Source: Hymenobacter nivis
GTDB lineage: Bacteria; Bacteroidota; Bacteroidia; Cytophagales; Hymenobacteraceae
Direction: 5' to 3'
Length of the DNA: 64,000 nt
NCBI RefSeq assembly: GCF_003149515.1
Contig: NZ_CP029145.1
Span: forward strand, 1,984,001-2,048,000
Shown one piece after another: positions 32,528-40,141 of the stretch. The translations under genes and the position numbers were made by a program. The notes under the pieces are model-generated. The model saw nothing but the letters and a program-made list of their open reading frames with translations. It was not told where the DNA came from and searched no databases. Position 1 is the stretch's first letter; each line of letters begins with the position of its first letter.

Positions 32528-33016
32528 ATGCGCTTGCCTCTGCTTTTTGCCGTTTCCCTCGCGCTGTTCAGTTGCAGCAAAAGCGACGACCCAAGCCTGG
32601 CACCCAGCGCGGGCACAGAACTGGCAACGGAAGACGACTGCGGCGCGCCGGGGCCCAGCGGCTACCATGTGCTGCTGCGCACCCAGCAGCAAGCCGTGCA
32701 GCTGCCGGGCACGGTCGAAACGTTTCTATTCAGCAAAGACAACGTGTTCAATACCAGCGGCGGCGACCACCTCATCGCCTCCCTCATCCGGCAAGGCGAC
32801 CTGCTGAGCCTGCGCTACTGCGGCGTGGTGCACGACGGCCTGACCACCGATATCGGGCCCGCCCAAAGCGCCATCAGCCTCCAGGATTTGCCAGCCCAGG
32901 TGTACCGCCTACGCATCACCGTGCGCAACCGCCACACCACCGGCACCCTCGACCTGACCACCACGCCCGCCCGCCTCAGCATCGCCGATACTACGGTGGC
33001 CGCCGTGTGGCGCTAG
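32528..33016 (+). CDS. Small lipoprotein of unknown function
   Basis: The product has 162 residues with a lipobox signal (MRLPLLFAVSLALFSCSKSD). The mature part is strand-rich (YHVLLRTQQQAVQLPG, LLSLRYCGVVHD, VYRLRITVRNRHTTG) and has two Cys residues besides the anchor. No family was recognised. It is expected to be anchored on the periplasmic side or at the surface. The ATG at 32528 is chosen because it begins the signal. Confidence 0.7.
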   Translation: MRLPLLFAVSLALFSCSKSDDPSLAPSAGTELATEDDCGAPGPSGYHVLLRTQQQAVQLPGTVETFLFSKDNVFNTSGGDHLIASLIRQGDLLSLRYCGVVHDGLTTDIGPAQSAISLQDLPAQVYRLRITVRNRHTTGTLDLTTTPARLSIADTTVAAVWR

Positions 33017-33087
33017 CGGGGCCCCCGGGCCGCTAGGGTTTTGCGCACGGGCGGCGTAAACTCGTGGCGCACCAATCACCCCCTGCC

Positions 33088-33660
33088 ATGACCGCCGACT
33101 TCCTCGCCAGCACCAAAAAGCAGTTCGCCTACTACAAGCTGCTGGGCGAGCAAGCCCTGGCCCAAGTGCCCGACGACCAACTCAATTGGCAGCCCAACGC
33201 GGCCAGCAACAGCCTGGCGGCCATCGTGAAGCACTTGTGGGGCAATATGTTATCGCGCTGGACGGATTTCCTGACCACCGACGGCGAGAAACCCTGGCGC
33301 TACCGCGAGGCCGAGTTCGACAACGACCTACGCACCCGCGCCACAGTGCTCGAAAAGTGGGAAGCCGGCTGGCAGTGCCTGTTTAGGGCTCTCGACGGGC
33401 TGACGGTGGCCGATTTGGGCCGGGTCGTGTACATCCGCCACCAGGGCCACACCGTGGCCGAGGCCATCAACCGGCAACTGGCGCACTACCCCTACCACGT
33501 GGGCCAAATGGTGTTCCTAGCCCGCTTGGTGGCCGGCGACGCGTGGCAGTCGCTCTCCATCCCGCGCGGCGCATCGGCAACCTACAACGCCGATAAATTT
33601 GCCCAGCCCCCGCACCAGGCACATTTCACCGACGAGCTTTTGGGCGGCGCCCCGCTTTAA
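33088..33660 (+). CDS. DinB-superfamily protein (DUF1572-like)
   Basis: The product has 190 residues in a four-helix-bundle fold. Conserved His at KHLWGN near residue 49 and the HYPYHVGQM motif near 138 provide the metal site expected of DinB-like proteins. DUF1572 proteins in Bacteroidota share the QFAYYKLLGEQALAQV start. They may be thiol-dependent transferases; the substrate is unknown. The start is taken as ATG 33088, since 33064 would add only eight residues of no pattern. Between 33661 and 33894 (234 bases) no gene or RNA was recognised. Confidence 0.85.
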   Translation: MTADFLASTKKQFAYYKLLGEQALAQVPDDQLNWQPNAASNSLAAIVKHLWGNMLSRWTDFLTTDGEKPWRYREAEFDNDLRTRATVLEKWEAGWQCLFRALDGLTVADLGRVVYIRHQGHTVAEAINRQLAHYPYHVGQMVFLARLVAGDAWQSLSIPRGASATYNADKFAQPPHQAHFTDELLGGAPL

Positions 33661-33894
33661 CAAGGCTGATTTTTGCGCAGGTTAGGGCCCCGGTGTGGGC
33701 AAATCCTTCCCTAGGCGAGCGGGAAAGGCTAACGTGCGCGGCAATTCACCCCGGCCGCTGGTAGCCGTGGCGCCGGGTTTCGTAGCGAAAAGACGGGGAT
33801 TGGTCGAGTGCAATTTTTCGGGTTGCAACTACAGTAAGCCGCGCGGCATCCCGTCTACATACCAGCCTTGCTGCTTCACCCCATCCCGCCCGTC

Positions 33895-34095
33895 ATGCTT
33901 TACCTATTTGGCCGCCTCGCCCTCAGCGATTCTTATTACTTCCAGCAGGAGGAAGAAGATTTTGACTACCAGCAAAAGATGAAGGACCGCCGCCCCGAGG
34001 GCCCCCAGCCCGCCCCTCGTGCGGCAGTGGCCGACCGCCGCCGGCACCGCAGCCGCTACTTCCCGTTGCGCATTAACTCAGGCAGCGCAGCTTAG
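33895..34095 (+). CDS. Small hypothetical protein, low support
   Basis: The frame codes for 66 residues: MLYLFGRLALSDSYYFQQEE at the start, then a basic, Pro-rich tail (RRPEGPQPAPRAAVADRRRH). It has a plausible ATG and a stop overlapping the candidate RNA. It does not resemble any known family, and the pattern could arise by chance in GC-rich DNA. Kept because the acidic, aromatic first half looks protein-like. Confidence 0.35.
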   Translation: MLYLFGRLALSDSYYFQQEEEDFDYQQKMKDRRPEGPQPAPRAAVADRRRHRSRYFPLRINSGSAA

Positions 34096-34234
34096 CGCGG
34101 TTTCAGTGTGCGGACGGTAGCGTGCAGGATGCGGGGCATGTCCCGGCCCGGCCCTTGCGCTGTAACAGCGGTTCCATTCCCGGGCGGTCAGAGACACGCA
34201 CCACACCCTACGCACACCAATCCTGAAACCGCGC
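34095..34234 (+). ncRNA. Candidate structured non-coding RNA
   Basis: A perfect 12-bp closing stem (GCGCGGTTTCAG with its complement at 34223-34234) is followed inward by TGTGCG pairing with CGCACA, with a 6-base bulge on the 3' side. Further in are GCGTG/CACGC, GCCCGG/CCGGGC and a terminal CGCTG-TAA-CAGCG hairpin. The order closing stem, asymmetric bulge, inner stem and hairpin recalls 6S RNA, but no conserved 6S sequence was recognised. Downstream at about 34246-34281 AACAGAGCTC pairs with GAGCCCTGTT before GTTTAT, a possible terminator. Strand and identity are inferences. Confidence 0.4.
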
Positions 34235-34288
34235 AATACCTAACGAAACAGAGCTCTTGTCAGAGTCCGAGGAGCCCTGTTTATCGCA

Positions 34289-34325
34289 AAAAGGCCCGCC
34301 GCTGACAATCAGCGGCGGGCCTTTT
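34289..34325 (-). terminator. Strong hairpin terminator
   Basis: AAAAGGCCCGCCGCTGA and its exact complement form a 17-base stem with a 3-base loop and A/T runs on both sides. It lies 18 bases past the stop of the deoxyhypusine-synthase-like gene and can also end transcription from the left. Confidence 0.88.
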
Positions 34326-34343
34326 CGAAAAGTTAAGCGGCAG

Positions 34344-35315
34344 TTATTGCCCCAGCACAATCGCAAAAATCAGCGGGGCCACGATGGTGGCGTCGCTTTC
34401 GATGATGAATTTCGGCGTTTTCTCGCCCAGTTTGCCCCAGGTAATTTTCTCGTTGGGTACGGCACCGGAATAGCTGCCGTAGCTGGTAGTCGAGTCCGAA
34501 ATCTGGCAGAAGTAGCCCCACAGCGGCACGCTGGTGCGGCCCAGGTCCTGGTGCAACATGGGCACCACGCAGATGGGGAAGTCGCCGGCAATGCCGCCAC
34601 CAATCTGGAAGAAGCCTACTTTGCTTTCGTCCGTAGCCTGCTTAGTGTACCAGTCGGCCAGGTAAATCATGTACTGGATGCCCGTGCGCATGGTGTGCAC
34701 GTTCTTGATGTCGCCGGTGATGACGTGGCCAGCGTAGATGTTGCCGAGCGTCGAGTCTTCCCAGCCGGGGCAGATAATGGGCAGGTTTTTCTCGGCCGCG
34801 GCCAGCATCCACGAGTCCTTAGGGTCAATCTGGTAGTACTGCTCCAGCTCGCCGCTGAGCAAAATCTGGTAGAAGAATTCGTGCGGGAAACAGGCTTCGC
34901 CGGCCTTGTCGGCCTTCTCCCAGAATTTGAGCACCGTGTGCTCCAGGCGGCGCATGGCTTCCTCTTCGGGAATGCAGGTATCGGTCACGCGGTTCATGTG
35001 GCGGGCCAGCAGGGCCTGCTCGTCGGCGGGCGTCAGGTCGCGGTAATTAGGTACCCGCTCGTAGAAATCGTGGGCCACCAGGTTGAAGATATCCTCCTCC
35101 AGGTTGGCGCCCGTGCAGCTGATGATCTGCACTTTATCCTGGCGAATGAGCTCGGCCAGCTGAATACCCATTTCGGCAGTGCTCATGGCCCCGGCCAGGG
35201 TAATCATCATTTTGCCGCCTTCGGCGATGTGCTTATTGTAGCCGTCGGCCGCGTCGATGAGGGCGGCGGCGTTGAAGTGGCGGTAGTGGTGCTTGAGGAA
35301 ATTGGTGATATGCAT
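34344..35315 (-). CDS. Deoxyhypusine-synthase-like enzyme lacking the usual lysine
   Basis: The product has 323 residues with the NAD-binding fold of the deoxyhypusine synthase (DHS) family: ITLAGAMSTAEMGIQLAELI, IISCTGANLEEDIFNLVAHD, and the C-terminal ITWGKLGEKTPKFIIESDAT. Eukaryotic DHS carries a catalytic lysine in GGGVVKHH; here the matching stretch is GGGIAGDFPI, with no lysine. Bacteria lack eIF5A, so a polyamine role (homospermidine or spermidine synthesis) is the more plausible one; some bacterial DHS homologues are reported to do this. It acts in the cytoplasm. It is the only gene of its transcript, with its own terminator. Confidence 0.85.
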   Translation of the reverse strand: MHITNFLKHHYRHFNAAALIDAADGYNKHIAEGGKMMITLAGAMSTAEMGIQLAELIRQDKVQIISCTGANLEEDIFNLVAHDFYERVPNYRDLTPADEQALLARHMNRVTDTCIPEEEAMRRLEHTVLKFWEKADKAGEACFPHEFFYQILLSGELEQYYQIDPKDSWMLAAAEKNLPIICPGWEDSTLGNIYAGHVITGDIKNVHTMRTGIQYMIYLADWYTKQATDESKVGFFQIGGGIAGDFPICVVPMLHQDLGRTSVPLWGYFCQISDSTTSYGSYSGAVPNEKITWGKLGEKTPKFIIESDATIVAPLIFAIVLGQ

Positions 35316-35321
35316 TTTTTA

Positions 35322-35356
35322 AGCTGTTAGCCTTTAGCTGTTAGCCATTAGCTTTT
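35322..35356. repeat. AGCTGTTAGCCTTTAGCTGT simple-word tract
   Basis: Degenerate repeats of the word AGCTGTTAGC lie in the leader between hslV and the DHS-like gene. A mirrored tract of GCTAACAGCTAACAGC words is at 58636-58675. Confidence 0.65.
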
Positions 35357-35403
35357 GGGAGATAAGTCGGTATGGTGCTGTACGAAAAGCCAACAGCCAA
35401 ACC

Positions 35404-35946
35404 TTACGCCGGCTCGGCGATAATCAAATTATGGTTGGTGTAGATGCAGATGTCAGCCGCGATGTGCAGGGCGTCTTCCACCATCTGGCGGGCGGTGAGG
35501 TGCGGGGCGTGCTTCTTCAGGGCCAGGGCGGCGGCCTGCGCGTACATGGCCCCCGAGCCGATGGCGGCCACGTCCATGTCGGGCTCCAGCACGTCGCCGG
35601 TGCCGCTGATAATGAGTAGCTCGTCTTTATCGCAGACCACCATCATAGCTTCTAACTTACGCAGGTACTGGTCTTTACGCCAGTCTTTAGCCAGCTCGAT
35701 GGCGGCGCGCTTGAGGTTGCTGCCGTAGGCGGCCAGCTTCTCCTCGAAGCGGTCGAGCAGCATGAAAGCATCGGCTGTGGATCCGGCAAAGCCGGTGACC
35801 ACCTTGCCGTCGTTGAGCTGGCGCACTTTGCGCACGTTGTTTTTGGCCACGTGCTTGTCCATGGTGGCCTGGCCGTCGGCCCCGAGGGCAATCTGGCCGT
35901 TGTGGCGCACGCCAAGCACGGTCGTGGAGCGAATTTTTGGGAGCAT
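35404..35946 (-). CDS. hslV: ATP-dependent protease subunit HslV
   Basis: HslV is the proteasome-like peptidase of the HslUV complex. Of the 180 residues, the catalytic N-terminal threonine lies in RSTTVLGVRHNGQIALGADG (residues 6-25), exposed after removal of the short leader. The rest fits the family: KVVTGFAGSTADAFMLLDRF, the LRKLEAMMVVCD strand and GDVLEPDMDVAAIGSGAMYA. The ATG at 35946 lies four bases after a TATTTTTG word, so the transcript may be leaderless. The HslU ATPase gene is not adjacent, unlike in many bacteria. Confidence 0.95.
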   Translation of the reverse strand: MLPKIRSTTVLGVRHNGQIALGADGQATMDKHVAKNNVRKVRQLNDGKVVTGFAGSTADAFMLLDRFEEKLAAYGSNLKRAAIELAKDWRKDQYLRKLEAMMVVCDKDELLIISGTGDVLEPDMDVAAIGSGAMYAQAAALALKKHAPHLTARQMVEDALHIAADICIYTNHNLIIAEPA

Positions 35947-35950
35947 GGGG

Positions 35951-35958
35951 CAAAAATA
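35951..35958 (-). promoter_or_regulatory. -7 element abutting hslV (TATTTTTG)
   Basis: On the minus strand TATTTTTG matches TAnnTTTG exactly and is followed by CCCC and the hslV ATG. The distance to the start codon is four bases, so transcription should begin at or very near the ATG. Confidence 0.55.
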
Positions 35959-35997
35959 CGCTCCTTTCACCGGGCGCACCGCAGCGGCCGCGTTTAC

Positions 35998-36032
35998 CAA
36001 AAAAGCGGCCGGCCTCCCAGGGCCCGGCCGCT
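35998..36032 (-). terminator. Hairpin terminator
   Basis: On the minus strand AGCGGCCGGGCC pairs with GGCCGGCCGCT before TTTTTT. It lies about 57 bases after the acyltransferase stop and before hslV. Confidence 0.75.
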
Positions 36033-36056
36033 CGTAAAAAAGCTCAAGCCGTGCGG

Positions 36057-36088
36057 CCGTTGCGGGCCCCCAAGGGGGCCCGCAACGG
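36057..36088. repeat. Perfect palindrome of 15-base arms
   Basis: CCGTTGCGGGCCCCC, two bases and the exact complement. It touches the stop codon of the acyltransferase gene. It may assist termination together with the hairpin at 35998. Confidence 0.8.
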
Positions 36089-37198
36089 CTAAACTGGCAG
36101 CGTCTTTTCGGAAAATGGGATAGGCAGGGGTTTGATGCAGTTGACGGCCCACTTGAAAAACCGCACCCATATGCCACGCTGCTGCTCCAAGAAGACACCA
36201 ATGATAACTGCCACGACGGTGACCGAAACGATGGCGATACACATCTGAGACACGTCGTTTGCGCGCCACCCGAACGCGGCACGCCACAGCACAAGCAAGG
36301 GGTAGTGTAAAATGTACAGTGGGAACGACAAATCGGCAATCGTGCGCAGCAAATTCACCGCTGCAGGTTTTACGGCGTTGCTTCCCGCGGGCAACAGCCA
36401 GACGGCCAGCGCGAAGATGATTCCCGTCAGCCAATCGGTCAGGAACCGGTTAGCGTAGAAAAAAGGCTTGCGCCCCAGATTATAGGGAAAATCGGGAACG
36501 TAAATCACCACCAGGACCGCTACAAAAATCAAAACACCCACCAAGGCCCACCCGCGTTTAATTGTAAACGTAGGCGCAGGTATGCGGTAAGCCAGGAAAC
36601 CGAGTACCCAGATGGGCATCAGCAAAAGTATTTTGGGACCCGCCACACAACACGCCAACACGATCAATATCAGCGACTTGGCACCGGGATGCCGAAAAAA
36701 CCAGAGCCCAAAAATGGCGTAGTACCAAAACTCAAAGCTCAACGACCACAACGGATTATTGATGGGCGGCGAGGCCGAAAGCAGCCCTATTTCATTGCAA
36801 AAAGCCAGACACAACGCGTAGCGGGGCAACGGGTTGCCACGGGAATAGCTCGCGGAAATTACTGGGTCTAGGTAAGACACGGCGAACTCGATGAGCGCCG
36901 TGATGACTAGGGCCGGAATCAACACCGAGTATAGACGGCTGAGGCGGGCCACGGCATACTGCCGGGGCCCCCGGTTATTGTTGGTGGTGGTGTAGGCAAT
37001 AAGGTAGCCGGACAGCACGAAAAACACAATAACTGCGGCGTGCGACAGATCGTCGAAAATGGCTAGCAAACGGGGGTAGCCGGGCAACCACTGGTACGAA
37101 GCATGCCAAACCAAAACAACGAGGGCTGCTAGCAAGCGCATCCCGTCGAGGAAGATGCTGGAGTCACCACTAATTGCCCGTCTTTTCAACGCATCCAT
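36089..37198 (-). CDS. Membrane acyltransferase (acyltransferase-3 family)
   Basis: This inner-membrane protein has 369 residues and about ten hydrophobic segments. The start has the acyltransferase-3 (OafA/YrhL-like) signature: FLDGMRLLAALVVLVWHASY with the conserved His, then HAAVIVFFVLSGYLIAY. Such enzymes O-acetylate surface polysaccharides. The acceptor is unknown, and no other glycan gene is nearby. GC content is lower than in the flanks, and a strongly AT-rich upstream gap (37199-37338) carries a promoter word. Both point to transfer as a single-gene unit with its own promoter and terminator. Confidence 0.88.
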   Translation of the reverse strand: MDALKRRAISGDSSIFLDGMRLLAALVVLVWHASYQWLPGYPRLLAIFDDLSHAAVIVFFVLSGYLIAYTTTNNNRGPRQYAVARLSRLYSVLIPALVITALIEFAVSYLDPVISASYSRGNPLPRYALCLAFCNEIGLLSASPPINNPLWSLSFEFWYYAIFGLWFFRHPGAKSLILIVLACCVAGPKILLLMPIWVLGFLAYRIPAPTFTIKRGWALVGVLIFVAVLVVIYVPDFPYNLGRKPFFYANRFLTDWLTGIIFALAVWLLPAGSNAVKPAAVNLLRTIADLSFPLYILHYPLLVLWRAAFGWRANDVSQMCIAIVSVTVVAVIIGVFLEQQRGIWVRFFKWAVNCIKPLPIPFSEKTLPV

Positions 37199-37259
37199 AG
37201 CAATATAAGGAAATATTAAAGTAAAATTTTAATAAATTCTACGTCATTTTATACATCTA

Positions 37260-37267
37260 CAAAGATA
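37260..37267 (-). promoter_or_regulatory. Candidate -7 element (TATCTTTG)
   Basis: On the minus strand TATCTTTG matches TAnnTTTG exactly, 61 bases before the acyltransferase ATG, in AT-rich DNA. Confidence 0.5.
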
Positions 37268-37338
37268 AGATATTTAATAAGCATAATATTTTGTTGCGCG
37301 GCCCAACATGGCTGCCAATTAAAATTTTTATCCCTTGT

Positions 37339-37384
37339 GCTTGGGCAAACCGGCGCGTGCTACTAGCAGCTGGTTTGCCCAAGC
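37339..37384 (-). terminator. Hairpin after the TonB receptor gene
   Basis: GCTTGGGCAAACC and its exact complement form a 13-base stem with a 20-base loop, 11 bases past the receptor stop. A weak T-rich run follows on the minus strand. Confidence 0.7.
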
Positions 37385-37394
37385 GCAACCGTTT

Positions 37395-39980
37395 CTAAAA
37401 CCGGGCCTGGAGCTTGGCAAACAGGAAGCGGCCGTTGCTGCCCATCTGCACGGGATCCCAGGCGCCGCCGGTTTCGGTGGCCTGGGGGTTGAAGAAGTTG
37501 GGGTACTTATTGAACAGGTTAGAGCTGCCCACCGAGAGGCGCAGCTGGTTGGTGAGGGCGTAGCTCAGGGCCACGTCGGTGGTTAGGCGTGGGTTGTAGC
37601 GGTTCAGGTCGCCGTTGTAGTCGATGAGCGACACGCCGCCGAACTCCACGAACCGCACCAGGGCCCCGAAGCGGCCGAGGCTGTAGTCGAGGGTGAGGTT
37701 AATTTTGAAGGGCGGTGCCGAGGCCTTTACAAACGCCTGCTCGCGGGCCCCGAAGAAGATATCTTCCTTGCCGGCCAGCAGCGGCGTGGCTTGCACACTC
37801 GTGACGTTGAGGCGGTTGAGGTTGGCAGCCAGCGTGGTGGTGAGGCGGCCGATGCCCACGCCCAAGGTGTTGGCCACCACGGCGTCGAGGCCAAACGTGC
37901 TGGTGGAAGCCGCGTTGGCGAAGAACTGGGCCTGGCCCACGTTTAGGGCCGTGAGGGTAGGCCCGATGATGTTATCGTCGCTGCCAAACGTGCCGGTTAG
38001 CACAATCCGGTCCTTGATGTGGATGTAGTAGCCGTCCACGGTAAACGTCAGCACTGAGCCGGCGCGGCCCGTAAAGCCGACGCTGGCCGACCGGGACAGC
38101 TCCTGCCGCAGCGCCGGGATGCCCACCGCCCGCGACACCGGCCCGTCGTTGCGGTCGAGCAAAATATCTACCGGCTTACCCCCTACCACGTTGGTAAACA
38201 CGGTATTGAAGTTAATTTGGGCCAGCGACGGGGCCCGAAAGCCGGTGCTCAGCGTGCCGCGCAGCGAGAAGGCGTCGCTCAGCTTGAGGCGCGTGGCCAA
38301 CTTGCCGGTGAAGTTGCTACCGAAGTCGGTGTAGTTCTCGAAGCGCACCGCGCCCTCCACCAGCAGGGCCTTGGTCACGTCCAGCTCGGCGTCGGCGTAC
38401 ACGCCGATGTTGCTGCGACTGGCCTTCACCTCGTTGCGCGGCTGGAAGCCGGGGAAGCCCTGGGACCCGCCCGGCCGGTCGTTGAGGGCCCCCGGATATT
38501 TGAGGTACGACCCCGCTTCGCCGGCAAACAGCGCGTACCATTCGCGGCGGTACTCGCTGCCGAAGGCCAGGTTGAGGCCCTGCAACACGGTTTTGTAGTT
38601 GCGGCTCACGTTGAGATCCACCACGTCTTGCTGGAGCTGGAAGCCGCCCGCGTCGAACGTCGTCGGCGACTGGGGCCCCAACGTCGCGTTCAGCGTATTT
38701 TTCACGCCGTAGTGGAAGTTGTTGGAGCCAAAGCCGTTGCTCAGGTCCACGTCCCACTGCCCGAAGGTGCCGCGCATGCCGGCCACCCCTTGCCCGTCAA
38801 AAATGCTGCTCGTGATGATGGGGTCGAAGCCGTTGGGATAGAGCGTGGCGTTGCTGCGCGGGTTCGGGATATCGTGGCCCAGGCTGTCGGTGCCGATGGT
38901 CGGGAAGCGGGTGTAGGCGTAGGCGTCACCCTTGCGCACGTTGATGCCGCCGAACACGTAGGCGTACACTTTCTCGCTCAGCGGCAGCTTGCTGTTGAGG
39001 TACACCGATGTATTGGTAGCCTTGGGGTCGCCGTACTCGCGGCGCTGAATGCCGTCGGGGGCCGGCACGTTGGCGCGCTGGGTGTGCTCGCGCAGGTTGA
39101 AGTCGACGGTGGCGTTCACGAAGCCGCCCTGGCCCACGGCCACGCCGTAGTTGGCGTTGGCGTTGAAGTTGCCCCCGTCAAAAGTCTTGTCGTCGAAGCG
39201 GTACTTGGCCGTGTAAGCCCCGTAGTTAGCGTTAGCGGTCAGCTCCTTGGTGCTGGTTTTCAGCACGATGTTGATGACGCCCGCAATGGCATCGGAGCCG
39301 TACTGGGCCGAGGCCCCGTCGCGCAGAATCTCAATACGCTCGATGCTGGCAGCTGGAATCGTGTTCAGGTCGGTGCCCGTGTTGCCGCGGCCGCGGCTGC
39401 CGAACAGGTTTACGAGCGCCGACTGGTGCCAGCGCTTGCCGTTCACGAGCACCAGGGTTTGGTCGGGGCCCAGGCCGCGCAGGCTGGCGGGGTCCACATG
39501 GTCGGCGCCGTCGGCCCCGGTCTGGCGGTTCGAGTTGAAGGACGGCGCCACGAATTGCAGCAGCTGGTTCACGTCGAGTTGGCCGGTTTTGGCCGTCACC
39601 TGCCGCACGTCGATGATGTCGACCGGCGAGGGCGAGTCCGTCACCGAGCGGTTGAGGCTGCGCGTGCCCACCACCTGCACGCCTTCGAGGGCCGTGCTGT
39701 TGGCGGCCAGGTGCACGGCCACGGGGCCCTCGGTGCCCACTTCCTGGCTGGTGTAGCCCAGGGCGCTGATTTGCAGCCGCGGCTGGGCCGTGCGGGCGCG
39801 CAGTACGAAGCGGCCCGCGGCGTCGGTGCTGATGCCGTTGTTGGTACCTTTTTCCACCACCGTGGCCCCAATGATGGGGGCCCCCGCCGCATCGAGGATC
39901 TGGCCCGATACGGTGCGGCTCTGCGCCCAGGCCGTGCTGCTGGCCAATACGAGCGGTACAATTAGTAGTTTTTTATTCAT
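37395..39980 (-). CDS. TonB-dependent receptor
   Basis: This outer-membrane receptor has 861 residues. A signal peptide (MNKKLLIVPLVLASSTAWAQ) is followed by a carboxypeptidase-regulatory-like domain (VSGQILDAAGAPIIGATVVE). The plug then shows VNQLLQFVAPSF, DPASLRGLGPDQTLVLVNGK, and SIERIEILRDGASAQYGSDA. A long beta-barrel ends with the terminal LQARF. It lacks a partner SusD gene, so it is not a typical polysaccharide-utilisation receptor; cargo could be a siderophore, cobalamin or a small peptide. The start at 39980 is preferred to 40007 because it begins the signal. Confidence 0.93.
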   Translation of the reverse strand: MNKKLLIVPLVLASSTAWAQSRTVSGQILDAAGAPIIGATVVEKGTNNGISTDAAGRFVLRARTAQPRLQISALGYTSQEVGTEGPVAVHLAANSTALEGVQVVGTRSLNRSVTDSPSPVDIIDVRQVTAKTGQLDVNQLLQFVAPSFNSNRQTGADGADHVDPASLRGLGPDQTLVLVNGKRWHQSALVNLFGSRGRGNTGTDLNTIPAASIERIEILRDGASAQYGSDAIAGVINIVLKTSTKELTANANYGAYTAKYRFDDKTFDGGNFNANANYGVAVGQGGFVNATVDFNLREHTQRANVPAPDGIQRREYGDPKATNTSVYLNSKLPLSEKVYAYVFGGINVRKGDAYAYTRFPTIGTDSLGHDIPNPRSNATLYPNGFDPIITSSIFDGQGVAGMRGTFGQWDVDLSNGFGSNNFHYGVKNTLNATLGPQSPTTFDAGGFQLQQDVVDLNVSRNYKTVLQGLNLAFGSEYRREWYALFAGEAGSYLKYPGALNDRPGGSQGFPGFQPRNEVKASRSNIGVYADAELDVTKALLVEGAVRFENYTDFGSNFTGKLATRLKLSDAFSLRGTLSTGFRAPSLAQINFNTVFTNVVGGKPVDILLDRNDGPVSRAVGIPALRQELSRSASVGFTGRAGSVLTFTVDGYYIHIKDRIVLTGTFGSDDNIIGPTLTALNVGQAQFFANAASTSTFGLDAVVANTLGVGIGRLTTTLAANLNRLNVTSVQATPLLAGKEDIFFGAREQAFVKASAPPFKINLTLDYSLGRFGALVRFVEFGGVSLIDYNGDLNRYNPRLTTDVALSYALTNQLRLSVGSSNLFNKYPNFFNPQATETGGAWDPVQMGSNGRFLFAKLQARF

Positions 39981-40066
39981 AATGCAAGGAACTGTGTGAT
40001 GGTCCATAAATATAGACTATTTTCCATACCACCCCCGCTCGTTAGGGGCCCCAACGGGTTTAAAAG

Positions 40067-40099
40067 CAGAGAATCAGCCCGGTGGGGGCTGATTCTCTG
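40067..40099 (-). terminator. Hairpin terminator after pdhC
   Basis: On the minus strand AGAGAATCAGCCC and its complement form a 13-base stem with a short loop, followed by CTTTTAA. It ends the pdhC transcript 43 bases past the stop. Confidence 0.85.
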
Positions 40100-40141
40100 G
40101 GTTACTCTAAAAAATTGCGTGGCTTAGGCGGCGGCCAAGGG

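Noticed and set aside
33695..33982. 95-residue frame (MGKSFPRRAGKANVRGN onward)
   Set aside because: No protein-like pattern, no family and overlap with a more plausible small gene; the gap may hold something else but nothing was identified.
38217..39965. 582-residue open frame on the plus strand across the TonB receptor gene
   Set aside because: It is low-complexity, Gly/Val/His-rich and antisense to a clear receptor; it is a product of GC-rich codon structure.
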